Positions 11,290-23,065 of a stretch of DNA of 64,000 bases are shown here, one piece after another (positions within the stretch are counted from its first letter, which is position 1; each line of letters starts with the position of its first letter). Both the position numbers and the translations under genes were made by a program. A model generated the notes under the pieces. The model was not told where the DNA came from. It searched no databases and saw only the letters and a program-made list of their open reading frames with translations. Where the stretch lies: the NCBI GenBank assembly GCA_009823505.1, contig VZQC01006364.1:127970-191969 (forward strand), in the 5' to 3' direction. The DNA comes from Rhizomys pruinosus. Its lineage: Eukaryota > Chordata > Mammalia > Rodentia > Spalacidae.

Positions 11290-11538
11290 CCCTGGAGAGA
11301 TGGCCTAGCGGTTAAGAGCGCCGACCCCTCTTACAGAGGACCCGGGTTCGATTCCCAGCACCCACATGGCGGCCGAGAACCGTCTGAAACTCCGATTCCA
11401 GGAGAACTCCAGTTCCAGGGGAATCCGAGACCCTCTTCTGACCTCCGCGGCATTGCACTACACGGGTGCACAAACTTGCATGCAGACAGTACATTCATAC
11501 ACATACGGAAATAAATAAAATTAATAAAAAAAAAAAAA
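11290..11538 (+). mobile_element. B2 SINE, young subfamily
   Basis: Nearly consensus-like body with many intact CpGs (acccgggttcgattccc, catggcggccgagaaccg), the 17-nt duplication and an A-rich tail. High CpG retention suggests a recent insertion. A TSD could not be defined confidently. Confidence 0.93.
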
Positions 11539-11702
11539 GAAAATCAGCTGACCTGGCCCTTTAAAATTCACTGGAATATAAGAAAAAGGCCATTCTCCAT
11601 AATTGTTCAAAGCTTTTTTTGCAGTTGAAGAAAGACAAAATGAGCATGTTCCAGTCACTTAGCTTTCCTCAGTTTTATAGTAAATTTTGAAAAGTTAGAT
11701 GA

Positions 11703-11933
11703 TGGGCTGGAGAGATAGCCTAGCGGTAAAGAGCACTGACTACTCTTGCACCAGCACCCACATGGCGGCTAAGAACCATCTGTAACTCCAATTCTAGGAG
11801 AACTCCAGCTCCAGAGGAATCTGAGACCCTCTTCTGACATCTGCGGCATTGCACGACACGGGTGCACAAACCTACATGCAGACAGTAGACTCATACACAT
11901 ACAAAAATAAATAAAATAAAATAAATTAAAAAA
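11703..11933 (+). mobile_element. B2 SINE lacking the B box
   Basis: B2 of the young subfamily, but the segment from the end of the ...ctcttgca stem to ccagcaccca is missing about 25 nt, including the pol III B box. A perfect 14-bp TSD (gaaaagttagatga) lies at 11,689-11,702 and 11,934-11,947. Confidence 0.93.
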
Positions 11934-12231
11934 GAAAAGTTAGATGAGACTAATAGTTAATGATGATTTACTGAAACACTGAGTAATTTACTTAGTGTTA
12001 CTCTTACCTGTTACTATTAAACATACTTATTTTTCTTTTCACTTTTTTGGAATATGATGCCTCTGATTTCTGTAGACTACAATTACTCCATGTTCCATTA
12101 TCTTAGTATTAACATTAAATTTCCAATCATCATTGGTGATTTAAATTTCCCATTATCATTGGGAATTATTTTAGCCTAATTTTCATCATTATAATGAAAT
12201 GCATGTAAGATGCTAGCAAGGTAAGGAAAAT

Positions 12232-12461
12232 ATATCTTTTTATTTTATTAATTATTGAAATTTTATGTGTATGAATGTATTGCCTTCATGTATGTAAGTT
12301 TGCCTGTGTTATAAAAAGTGTGTGGAGGCCAGAAATGAGTGTGGAATAACTGGAGTTAGAAATGGTTGTTAGCTGCCTGCCACGTGGGTGCTGAGAATCA
12401 AATCCAGGTCCACTGGAAGAACAGCAAGTGTTCTTAACCACTGAACCATTTCTCCAGCCCC
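12232..12461 (-). mobile_element. Old B2/B3 SINE, minus strand
   Basis: Diverged B2-type sequence in reverse: tatgtgtatgaatgtattgc ... gtgggtgctgagaatcaaa ... cttaaccactgaaccatttc ... ccagcccc. It lacks the 17-nt duplication. Confidence 0.85.
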
Positions 12462-12757
12462 AGAGAAGATGTCTTTTAAGACCAATTCTTCAAGTGTAAA
12501 AAAATGTTTTGGAATTACCTCAATTAAGTTTTAGTGAAAACCATTTTTTTTTGTGTCACAACAAGGATGTAGCTTGTGTTTTATGAAGTGATCACATTAC
12601 AGAAATAGAAAATCAGAGGACAATTTACAAGCTTATCTCATCTTTAACTATTTTTTTATTAGAGAATTCACTGAAGGAAAGCACTATTTCCTTTGATGAA
12701 GCACCCTTAGTGATCTATGGATTCCCATTAAGCCTCACATTAAAAGTTTCCACAGTT

Positions 12758-12985
12758 GGGGCTGGAGAGATAGCCTAGCGGTTAAGAGCACTGACTGCTC
12801 TTACAGAGGACCCGGTTTCGATCCCCAGCACCCACATGGCGGCTAAGAACCGTCTGTAACTCCAATTCCAGGAGAACTCCAGTTCCGGGGGAATCCGAGA
12901 CCCTCTTCTGACCTCCGCGGCATTGCACGAGACGGGTGCACAAACATACATGTAGACAGTACATTCATACACATACAAAAAAAAA
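12758..12985 (+). mobile_element. B2 SINE, young subfamily, TSD
   Basis: Full B2 with the 17-nt duplication. The TSD aagtt(t/c)ccacagtt, with one mismatch, lies at 12,744-12,757 and 12,986-12,999. Confidence 0.94.
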
Positions 12986-12999
12986 AAGTTCCCACAGTT

Positions 13000-13391
13000 G
13001 TGATATTGTCATACTGGGAATCAAACTTATGATACATAAACTTGTGGGATAGTCACTCAAAAATTTCCAAATAGTAACGGTAGTCAAATATCCAATGGCA
13101 TCCAAGTTTTAGGTGTCTTTATATTTTAAGCTAATTTTATGACATGTAAATATTGTTAAAATGTTAAGATATAATTTAGATATCCTTTTAAGGTGGATAT
13201 TTCACAGTGCGTACACATTTGTACATATGTGAATATCGTTTAAATTAAGATACAATGAATAAATTACAGAAGCTAGTTTTTCAATTCAAGTATGCCACAT
13301 AATTGCCAAAGCTTCATTGCCTTAATCTACATCCACTTATTTAAAACATTCCCTCTGTAACAGTCTTATAAATTTTTTAATTGATTAACTT
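13000..13391. other. AT-rich unassigned sequence
   Basis: Nothing recognisable. Confidence 0.5.
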
Positions 13392-13557
13392 TAATTTTCT
13401 ATTTCTATGATTGTTTTGCCTGCATTTATGTAAGCACAAATATGAGTGTAATTTCACAGATGCTTGAAGAAGGTATCAGATCTCTAGGAACTGAAGTTAT
13501 GGATGGCTGCTAGTTGCCATGTGGTGCTGGGAACTGAAACCAGAGCCTGTGAAAGAG
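13392..13557 (-). mobile_element. Old B3/B2-type SINE
   Basis: Degenerate reverse copy: gttttgcctgcatttatgta ... gtgctgggaactgaaacc. Its end is replaced by the adjoining CT repeat. Confidence 0.65.
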
Positions 13558-13596
<39 letters not shown>

Positions 13597-13640
13597 TATT
13601 ATAATTTAATATATAATATATATATATATATATATGTAAG
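13558..13640. repeat. (CT)n followed by (TA)n microsatellite
   Basis: About 17 CT units, then an AT-rich linker and about 12 TA units. Confidence 0.97.
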
Positions 13641-14059
13641 GATTTATTTGAAAACACACTTCCACGAAAATCAAAAAGGAACATGTTCTCACGCAGTGCA
13701 AGTTCAATCTTGGTTTAAAATAGATGAGAAGAATCAGGCACTTTATTTAAGCCTCATCAAAGTGAGGCATCACCTACTAAACACTGCAACCAACCACTGC
13801 ACAAGGAATCTTGTCTGATGGGTTCTAAGAGCTGCACTAACTAAAGGGCCAAGTGACATAAATTTAGAGGGCTATTTGACACAATGTTCATTTATCAAAA
13901 TGATAGTAGAGGTCCAACCCTGGGGCCTAGGAGACCCCCGCCCACCACACACACCCCTTGGTTTCCTGGCTAGATTTGCATTAAAAAGAATGTGTCTAAA
14001 TCCGTTTATAATATGGTTGTTTATCCTCATATCCTATGTGCCAAAGTTCACAGTTAGGT
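13641..14059. other. Unassigned sequence
   Basis: Mostly AT-rich, with a GC-richer patch at about 13,910-13,960. No supported gene. Confidence 0.45.
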
Positions 14060-15190
14060 AAGACTGTTGATTACTACTTTGAGATTTCATGTTGCCCTAA
14101 TCAAAAATTCTAATACTAAGAACACAAAAGACAACAAATGCTGGGGAAGATGTGGAGAATGGGGAACTTTTATATCCTCACTCTTGGTGGGAGAACAAAT
14201 TGATACAGGGATTTGGAAATTAATTTGTCATATCTTCAGAAAAATATAAATCAATGTAACCAAACTCTATGACTTCTAGACATAATCCAAAGGTTCTACT
14301 TCGTGCTACAGAAACACTTGGTCATTTATGTTCAGAACTGCTATATTCACAATAGGTAATACATGGAAACAGCCTAGATGTACATCAACTGATGAATGGA
14401 TGATGGGAATGTGGTCCTCATACACAATGGTATATTACACATACACATACAGGAATATTTCACCTGTAAGAATTAAATTATGAAGTGAAAGAATTTATAT
14501 CACCATGACTTAGGATAAGGGGAAGAAAAATGATAGTATTGTCATTGTTGTTATAATTGGGCCAACTACATGAAGGAAACGTGAATTATATGTCATATAT
14601 TTCACAATATGCAAGGCATTTAAGGTAAAAACAAAATGACTGAAAATAGAGAATCTTCAGCCAATTGACATTTACTTTTTTTCTGGGAATTCCTTAAACT
14701 AATTACTTATACCTATGAGGTTTACATCATTACCTCTCCTGGATGTTACACTAACTAGGAGAAACTAACTTAAGTTTCAAACTTGCATACTAATACTTTT
14801 AGTTTTGAGTAATAATTTTTTTTTTCTGGTAGCCAGTTTAGGTAAAGTAATCCCTAGCTAGACAAAAGCCCAGCATGTATATGGGAGGTACACAAGAGCC
14901 CCAGCTACAGCTGATGATCTATTGATGATTGACAGATACTTGAAGAGGGAGAGTCTATTTTATTTAAATATATGACTATTGTGGGCTGACCAAATTTCAA
15001 GGGATAGAATCAGAGCCAAGGGCATTTGAGGAACACAAATTAGACTCCATATGCCTTTAAGAAAAGACGAATTCATAATAGAGTGTCTGAAGTTGGGGAA
15101 TAGGAGGGCAAAGGTAGAGATAGGGGGGAGACTGAAAATGATCAAAATACATTCTATGAAATTTATAAAGAATCAGTAAAATTATTTTAT
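14060..15190 (+). mobile_element. Old L1 3' end
   Basis: Degenerate ORF2 C-terminal sequence (aaatgctggggaagatgtgg, ctatattcacaataggtaat, acatcaactgatgaatggat) is followed after about 300 bp of poorly matching sequence by an L1 3'UTR ending 'gatcaaaatacattctatg ... aatcagtaaaatta'. All frames are closed. Confidence 0.75.
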
Positions 15191-15715
15191 AAGATGATCC
15201 ATAATCACCATATTTGGTCAGTTATATATTTAAAGACTGCATTTTCACATACAAAGTTTAATTTTTTTTCTTCCAAATAAAATAATAATAAAACATATGT
15301 GAAATATTACCATATGTAATTTACTTTTTAGTGGTCATTAATGTAAAAGACATAAGTAGAAATGCAAATGAAAAATCAAAGCAAATCAGAATTCTGGGGT
15401 GTTTTTGAAATATTCACATTATGAATTTATATAAAACAGCAAATATCTTACTAGAAATGCACTTAGAAAATTTTAGCCTTGTACAAAGATAAAGCACTAG
15501 GAAAATAACTTCAAAGCAGATTCCACTTTAGAAGGCAGATAGCCTTATGGTAAATAGGATTTTGGAATTTTAAATGTTCATTCTCTGTTGGAGGTGAGCA
15601 TTTCCAAAAGCATTACAACTTAATTTATCTTTGTTTCCCAAGATTGAGCAAGTTATCTTTTATCTTACAAATGATGTTATGTGGGTCAACTTCATTTTTC
15701 ATTCCTTGAAATTAG
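15191..15715. other. AT-rich unassigned sequence
   Basis: Nothing recognisable. Confidence 0.5.
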
Positions 15716-15719
15716 ATAT

Positions 15720-16083
15720 TTTTTTTAAATTAATTTTTATTGATGCTTTGTGCATTTCATACATTTTTTTCCAATTCAGTTCAGGCTTATTTCCCTTTCC
15801 CTCCCCCCCACCCCCACCCCATCCCAGATCATGCATTCTGCCATAACTGTCCTGCATCTTTCTCTCAGTTTTTTTTTTTTTTTCATTTTTAGACTAAGTG
15901 TTAATCCATGAGTACAAGCATCCTTCATGCAAAACCTATCTGCAGGCTGTTGTGCCCAAACACCTACAGCCCCACCATCCAGTGGGGTGACAGGTTGTTT
16001 GTTCAATCAAGTTGATCAAATGTGGGTCCAGACTACATTGCTGTAGTTTCACCATTCACCCCAATCCAGCCCTTACATTCTAC
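15720..16083 (-). mobile_element. 5'-truncated L1-type 3' module
   Basis: Begins on the plus strand with attgatgctttgtgcatttc, the reverse of a '...catcaataaaaat' 3' end, and continues with a pyrimidine-rich stretch and the 'tgagtacaagcatccttcat' block shared with copies at 16.2, 41 and 57-59 kb. It stops at a different internal point from those copies, as expected for 5' truncation. Confidence 0.8.
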
Positions 16084-16204
16084 TAAATAAATAATACAAT
16101 ATTGAACCATTTGTATTCAGTTGAAATTATACATAAATTTTAATTCTAGTTTTTTTTTTCCTTATGTATGTCCACTCTCCTGTTTGGGTTTAATGTTGAT
16201 TTTT

Positions 16205-16597
16205 TTTTATTGATGCTTGTGTATTTCAAACATCATTTTCCAATTCAGTTCAGGCATATATCCCCTTCCCTTCCCCCCACCCACCCCTCCATCCAGATCA
16301 TCCATTCTGCCATAACTTTTCTCATCTTTCTCTGTTTATTGTTTTGTTTTGTTTTAATTTTTTAACAATAAGTGAATTTGTGAGTACAAGCATCCTTCAT
16401 GTAAATCCATTTGCGAGCAGTTGTGCCCAAACCACCACAGCTCATGGGTCCCACCATCCAGCAGGGGTGGGGGGGGCGCTTGTATGTTCAACAGTTATCA
16501 AATGAGTGTCCAGTCTTATTGTTGTAGTTTCACCTTTCATCAACAATACGAAAGCCCCTTACATTCTACTGCGCCCCCTCTTCCGCAGATTGTCCCC
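16205..16597 (-). mobile_element. 5'-truncated L1-type 3' module with TSD
   Basis: Second copy of the same module 3' end, in the same orientation. A 14-bp TSD (taatgttgattttt) lies at 16,191-16,204 and 16,598-16,611. The 5' end stops near 'tcttccgcagattgtcccc'. Shared 3' end, variable 5' end and TSD are hallmarks of target-primed reverse transcription. Confidence 0.85.
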
Positions 16598-16611
16598 TAA
16601 TGTTGATTTTT

Positions 16612-17201
16612 CACTGATAACTTTATACTTTGTCTTGGGAAGGTGAAAGTTCTGCATCTTCAACAGTTACTAACAAGGACTTAATTAGCATTGCAAACTG
16701 GATTAACATAATTTCATTCAAATGAGTATTGATTGGCATCGACATTATAATTAGGACATTTCTCAAGATGAACTCCATCTGAAGCCTGTTTTCTGTGTTT
16801 CCCCTATATTTAATCTTCACATGAACTTAGACAAATTCAAATATAAAAGTATAAAAAATAATATTTATTTCACAAAGTTGGTCATGTTTGTAATCTATAT
16901 CCTGTGAGAAGTACAAAATTGTAAATTAAAAAGCTCTAAAACAGTCATTTAGTAGAATTTAGGGCTTTTGTGTGTGGAAAATAAGTGCTTGTTCTGGAAG
17001 GGAGGTCTATGCCACACCTTGGTTCCTATGAGACTAAGTCTTCTTACATAGCCCTGGCATGTCCTGGACGTTCGAATCATCCTGTCTACTAAATCCTGGT
17101 ATTAGAGGAATGTACCTCAACTTCTGGTGAAAAAAATATATTTCTTTCTTAAAGGGAATAGACAGATAACTAGTTGGCCTAAAAGGTGTAAAAAACATGT
17201 G
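16612..17201. other. AT-rich unassigned sequence
   Basis: Nothing recognisable. Confidence 0.5.
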
Positions 17202-17259
17202 TATTTATAATAAAGATAACCCATATGTATGTATATATGGGTTATCTTTATTATAAATA
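17202..17259. repeat. Perfect 25-bp inverted repeat, 8-nt loop
   Basis: The arms 17,202-17,226 and 17,235-17,259 are exact reverse complements around the loop gtatgtat, with a core of aaagataacccatat. It could extrude as a hairpin or cruciform. Confidence 0.95.
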
Positions 17260-17299
17260 TATAGTATATATGTTTATATAGTAATTATTGTATCGGATT

Positions 17300-17800
17300 T
17301 TTATGTGTTTCATATAAATTTTTTCAATTAGTCTTAATTGCCTTTATAAGTGTTTTAACACCCTTCTCACTCTCCCTGCTCACTCCTCAGTGCCAGCTCA
17401 TCCCTTGAGGTCTAGTCAGCCGATCTAGAGTATCTTTCTTAAAGGAGACCAGGGCTTCCTCATCTGACTCAATCAGCTGCCAATATTTCTTCAGGAGTCC
17501 GTAGGATTCATTTCCTTTTCATCTTGCATCACCTCCCTGTCTCTTACAATCTTTCTGTCCCCTCCTCCACAATGTTCCTTGAGCCCTGGGTGGGTGAAGC
17601 TGAATACAGGGGATCTGCCCATGGAACCATACCCTGTAGACTCTTCATCTTCATGCCCGTTTGAGTTCCTGATCTCCTATTGCATTGGGGAGCTTCCTTA
17701 AGGAGAGTTAAGAGGTACTTAATGCAATTTTGGGTCCCTGTTCTTTGATGCTTAGGGATTATGCAGCAATGGATAAGATAAACCATTTTTAATTTAATGA
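17300..17800 (-). mobile_element. Old L1/Lx-like non-coding repeat
   Basis: Contains the recurring order 'gaccagggcttcctcatc', 'tcttacaatctttctgtccc', 'ccttgagccctgggtgggtg', shared with blocks at 26.7, 33.7, 36.8 and 60.3 kb. I read it as rodent L1 3' non-coding sequence in reverse; the exact family is inferred. Confidence 0.6.
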
Positions 17801-17850
17801 TAGTGGCAGTAAATTAAGTTCACAAAATAACGTCAAAATATGGTAGGAAA

Positions 17851-18065
17851 GGGGCTGGAGAGATGGCTCAGTGGTTAAGAGCACTGACTGTTCTTGCAGA
17901 AGACCCAGGTTTGATTCCCAGCACCCACAAGGTGCCTAAGAACCATCTTTAACTCCATATCCAGGGGAATCTGACACCCTCTTCTGATCTCTGCAGCATT
18001 GTACAACAGGGGTGTGCCTACTTCCATGCAGGCAGTACAATTATACACATAAAAAATAAATAAAC
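17851..18065 (+). mobile_element. Older-type B2 SINE
   Basis: The head is ggggctggagagatggctca (the mouse-like form) and there is no 17-nt duplication. Its A-rich tail is the insertion point of the next B2. Confidence 0.92.
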
Positions 18066-18335
18066 GGGGCTGTAGAGATGGCCTAGCGGTTAAGAGCGCC
18101 GACCGCTCTTGGAGAGGACCCAGATTGGATCCCCAGCACTGACATGGCGTCTGAGAACCGTCTGTAACTCCAATTCCAGGAGAACTCCAGTTCCAGGGGA
18201 ATCCGACACCCTCTTCTGACCTCCGCGGCATTGCACGACATGGGTGCACAAACCTACATGCAGACAGTACATTCATACACATAAAAAAATAAATAAAAAT
18301 TAAAAACAAATAAATAAATAAACAAATAAATAAAC
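18066..18335 (+). mobile_element. Young-subfamily B2 SINE in tandem
   Basis: Inserted head-to-tail in the tail of the preceding B2. It carries the 17-nt duplication and a long (aaataaat)-type tail. The pair shows the older and younger B2 types side by side. Confidence 0.92.
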
Positions 18336-18559
18336 ATGGTTTATATATTCCATGGTATGTTTAAATAAATTTTCTTCATGAATTATCATTAGACATTGGA
18401 AAATATAAGATGATATCAGAAGAGAAGAAATATATATATATATATATCACATATATCACAAAATGCTCAATTTTTATATTTACATTTAATAATTATTTTT
18501 GAAAACATGTAAATATATATGTATGTATTTGTGTTTGTTTATGTGTGTGAACGTATATG

Positions 18560-19290
18560 CCACAGAATGCATGCAGAGTTTGAGAGGACAGTTTGTGTCC
18601 TGAGGTTCCTGCCTCCTAGGTCACCAGCTTCTTGGCCCTAGGTATGTCAGTCTCGCCTGGCCTTGGCTCAACTGCCAGGGCTGCAAGGAGGGAAGTCAAA
18701 AGGAGCATACATAGGAGGTCCCCAAGACTGTGATGATCCTGAACAGGTCCAAAGAAAGAACTGGGAGTTGCGTCAGCAGGCAAAGTTCATTTATTGCAGG
18801 GGTTTCAAGCACTTCTAAAATTCTGTTGGCCTCTTTGACCAGGAGGTGGGCGGGAGAGATGGGAAGCCTACATATGTTCTGCAAAGGCTAAGTTCTATGG
18901 TGGGAACATCGTAGCCCTCTGAGATAAGCTTACGACATGTGCTATTTGCCTCCAGAGGACAGGTTGGACATGCCTCAGGAGGGATAAGTTTTAGTAATAC
19001 TACTCTTTAAGCTATACTCTTCTGGGTGTTGGGCTGCAGGTGTGTGATGTTCAGTATGGTGAGTGGGAGTGGCTCCCATCTCCTGCCCACTTCTAGGTTT
19101 TTTTTGGGTGAAACCGACCTTCTAGATTATTGGAGAAAGAAGCCAGCTCTCTTGCATTCAGCTATACTGGATTTATCCAGCCCCACAAATTTGTAGGATT
19201 TGTTTCTCTATCTACAACATGTGGGTTCCATGAATCAAACTCAGGCTGACAGCCTTGGTGGCAAGCATAATCACCTGCTGAGCTATCCCG
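18560..19290 (-). mobile_element. Old SINE split by an LTR-like insertion
   Basis: Left part (18,560-about 18,640) and right part (about 19,220-19,290, with gggttccatgaatcaaactc and cacctgctgagctatcc) look like halves of one degenerate B4/B2-like SINE in reverse. Unrelated sequence separates them. Confidence 0.45.
18645..19219 (-). mobile_element. Candidate solo LTR
   Basis: A roughly 575-bp segment that would read TG...CA on the minus strand, with an AATAAA signal (plus-strand tttatt at 18,790-18,795) in a plausible R-region position. It interrupts an old SINE. I found no matching short TSD and no internal retroviral genes, so the boundaries and class are tentative. Confidence 0.4.
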
Positions 19291-20043
19291 GGTCCCTAAT
19301 TTCTTATGTGTGGATAAAATTGTGCAAGTGCTATAGGTCCCGAAGAGAAATACACATGCAGCTCTCACAGTGGAAACACAGTTACAAGGAACAAATCCAA
19401 TGCTGCTTGAGTTCTACCCAAAACAGTTTCAACAATAATTGTAAATTCCTGTTTATTGTTAGTGTCTAATGAAAAAAAGTTAGGCAGGAGCATATAGACA
19501 AAAGTGATAGACTTCCCAATTTATTTAAAAAAATGGGTGGAGAGAGAAGGGTTTATATGAAATAGTATGTATGGATTTTCTAAACTCCAGAGGGTTTATG
19601 AATAATTATTTTGGCTTTATTTTTGAATAATAATGAAATATATCTAATCTCTACACAGTTTGGGTTCCATTCATGATGATAACATACTTACAGCCAGTAT
19701 GAATATAGTTTGCTATTTTGAGAAATGGCTATGGGAAAGAAGAAATAATTCATTCACCCAAAGTTTGCTCTGATATTTAGTTGTGTTTTGGTAGGGACTG
19801 ACATCTTGTCAAGTTTATTTAAAATTCAGCTTCCATCACTTACTATCAAATTGTCTAATTAAAATGAATTAAATAGGACAAGTATTTTTATCTAAAACAG
19901 GTAAAAATACATTTCACAGGAAGTCAAGTGTGTTATTATTAGCTTCTATCAGTTAAAGAGTAACTATGTAATTCCAAATAAATATGCTTCAGTAAATTTG
20001 ATTGTCCGATTCAGTGTCAGGAGAGTCAGAGGGTAATGTTTAG
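19291..20043. other. AT-rich unassigned sequence
   Basis: Nothing recognisable. Confidence 0.5.
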
Positions 20044-20058
20044 CTATATGATGCATTT

Positions 20059-21728
20059 TTTTAATTATTTTTTTTTTATTTTTAAGGGATTCTACAATAT
20101 AATGACACAGTTGTTTCCAGATAACATTGATGTTACTCAGTATGTCATACAATTAGGTAATTGGTGCATTTTGCAAGTATCTATGTGCAAATTTTGAACA
20201 TCCCAAGGATCCCATAGTCCAGTTGGAGAAGCTTGTATGCACAGGCATGTTGATCAATCAGGAGTCCAGACCATATTCCTGTAGTCTCATGATTCACCCC
20301 TATCTCTCCACAGCCCTTACAATCTACCATGCCTCCTCTTCCGCAGTTTGTTCCCTGGGCTTTGGGAAAGGGGCACAAGTGGGTGAGAAGAAAACAGTCT
20401 AATTTCTTTGGAGTTGTCATTTTGGACTCCAGTCTGTTCAGGTTGTTTCCCTTCATGGATTGACAGCTTTCCCAGTGATACCCTTTTTAGTCATACTAAC
20501 AAAGCACAAGCTATTGGATGTACAGGCATTTAAGCAGTACCAATTATTATGTCAAGCTAAGCTGTGAGCATAGACACAGATGCTTGGATGGTATGCTAAT
20601 CCGCAAACTGTGGTTTCTCTATAAAGGGTGACAAGTTCTTATTGTGGCTTATAACATCTCCTAACCACTAGAGGACATAAGCTTGTGGCATCCGCTGTGA
20701 GTTATTCCTCCAAGGAGAGAGCTAATAGCCAAATAGATTTGGGATATATATAGACACTTGGCTGCCACTGTTGCACAGTATCTCCAGGCTGTTGAGGTGT
20801 AGCTGATATTGACGGAGGAGTCTTGCTTGTCTCAGGGAGACCAATATTTTGCTGTATTGCTTTAGTGGCCTTTGGTAATGCTCTCTAGCATTTCAGAGGC
20901 CAGTTGTACGCTAGCAAGTGACGTCTCATAACATTTTTCATGCTCACACCAGGTCTTCGACAACAGGGACTTACTGCCTTTCTCCTTGCATATATCCCAC
21001 TTATAGGCAAAAGGCCTTTATAATTTGGGGGAGGCGGGTTTGAATCCCCTAGCCAACATCTCCTAGGCAGAATAATTCATTGCTGATGTCAGAGCTTTCC
21101 TGTAGTAATATATTTTGCTTAATTACACAACTTATAAACACTTTACTATTGAATTTGGCTCTAGATAGAGAAATATCCTTTCACAGTTCCTATGCCTATC
21201 AATCAATTAATACGTTATGCCTGTTTTATAGGAAATTACCACTGTAACAATTGGCTCTAGTTTACAGTTAGGGAGTGGTTTCAGTACCATCATGTTTTTC
21301 TTTTTTCTATAAAGGGGAGAGGTAGGAAGGTTTCTCAGCATCTGGAAGGCAAACTTCATTAGGGCCCACTATAAACTATCCTTTCTGGGATAGTTATATC
21401 CTTTTTGGGATACAAATGGAAAACTCTGAGTTCCAATCCTATTGATAAATTTTCAATTTTTCCGATCTTGAAACTAACAATGGGAGGAGAATTTTATGTT
21501 CCCACAGGTAAAAGTCACCAATCTAAATGCCTGAAAACATACAACTTATGGCTGTGCAGGATGAACTGGGGAATCCCAGCAGAGAGGTTGACCCATCTGA
21601 ACATTAAGGAATGAGGAACCTCAGACTGCCTGAGTCACGGACACTGAGCATCTCTCTGAATAATATTGGGGCTGACTGTTTATAGTGGGCCCTAATGAAG
21701 TTTGTGTTCCAGATGCTGAGAAACCTTC
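20059..21728 (-). mobile_element. L1-mobilised module element, 5'-inverted
   Basis: A-tail on the minus strand (T-run at about 20,060-20,085); 15-bp TSD (ctatatgatg(c/t)attt) at 20,044-20,058 and 21,729-21,743. On the minus strand, a non-inverted 3' part (to about 21,376) is preceded by an inverted 5' part, with 53-bp inverted arms at 21,324-21,376 and 21,678-21,730. The inverted part is in the opposite relative order in the copy at 47.1-47.6 kb. This matches twin priming with overlap. No ORF. The internal tcttccgcagtttgttccct block links it to the Lx-like repeats. Confidence 0.8.
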
Positions 21729-21743
21729 CTATATGATGTATTT

Positions 21744-22714
21744 TAAATAATTATGTGAAGACTGTGTTGGGGAATCTAACTTATTAGTACTTTTGATGAA
21801 CATATTTAAATGCATCCAAATTTTGAGCAACAATGTCAGTAAATTTCCCCAAAGGACAGTGACAATGTTCCTCTGTACATTGACATAATTGTTACTTCCA
21901 TAAAAATTTTGGTCATTGAACATTTCACTTGATTTCAATAACTCAAATTTCAGAAATGTTTTACGACTAATTTTAACTTGATTCTTTAAATACATGTATA
22001 AACATTAGAAGCAGACCATTCTCCTTTGAATTGAGAAATAATTAATAAAGCGAGTAGATATCTTATTATTGGTTTTATGTAACGTACAGATTCCAATAGT
22101 TAATACTGATAATTCCCCAGAAATGCAACTTATTAGTGCATATTAAAGCAGCATTTCCATCTGTTTCTTTATGTTTTGTGCATATTTACTCTCCTGTTCA
22201 GCCTTTCTCAATGCTTATATGTGGGAAGGACTGACAGGTATATTTGTGCTTTTTCATCTACTAAACCAAACAATGCCCAGATTTTAGGGATATATTGTAT
22301 ATGAAGAAACCCTCACATATTGCTGTGACTTTTTATTTTGTCTATGACAACTGAAATAAAGAAAAAGTATACATTCTGCCTAACAATTTTAATAAGCAGA
22401 CTTATATAAAATAAAAAAGAGAAAGATTATGTATGATGCTGTTTAGATTGTGGGTAAAAGAAATTGAATATAATGGTAGGGTGAATAGGGTAGATTAGAG
22501 AAGAGAGAAAGATGTTTAGATGCATGGGGTAATTAGTAAAAGGATAGATAGTAAGTGAATACTTCTTTATCTATAATGATGCCAACCTGGTTCTTATTAA
22601 AAAATTCAGCTTTCATTAGCTAAACAAAATTCCCACCAGAAGCAAGATAAAATAACAAAGAATAGCAATGAATTCAATCACTTTGTCAAAGAGTTTGAAG
22701 TGACATAAAAAAAT
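21744..22714. other. AT-rich unassigned sequence
   Basis: Nothing recognisable. Confidence 0.5.
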
Positions 22715-23065
22715 AATTTCAGTGTGTGTGTCTCTATCCCTCTGTGTGTGTGGGGGTGGCGGCATGTGTGTACAAGTACATGCACATATGTTCTCATGTG
22801 GAGGCCAGAGGAGAGAGTAACTTTGCCTCTGTTGCTCCCACCTATTTGCCTTGAGACAGGCTCAGTGAAATGGAAGCTGACAATTAGGACAAGGCTGGGT
22901 TGGAAGTGAGATCTCAAGAACTGTTTATCCCATCCCTCTCCCAATGCTGGATTACTGGGGCATGCAGACATGTCTGGCTCCTTACATCCATCCCTGAGCT
23001 TTGAATTAAGGTCCATATGATTGCAGAGCAACTGTTCCTACTCATTGAACCATCTCTCCAGTCTT
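22715..23065 (-). mobile_element. Old B4 SINE with TG-rich end
   Basis: A (TG)-rich start is followed by atgtggaggccagagga, tgccttgagacaggctca, the B1-like 'caatgctggattactggggc' and a terminal cattgaaccatctctccagt. This is the order expected of a reversed B4 (ID head plus B1 body). Confidence 0.7.

Noticed and set aside
22678..23031. 117-codon minus-strand frame
   Set aside because: It runs through a reversed B4 SINE and its TG-rich end.
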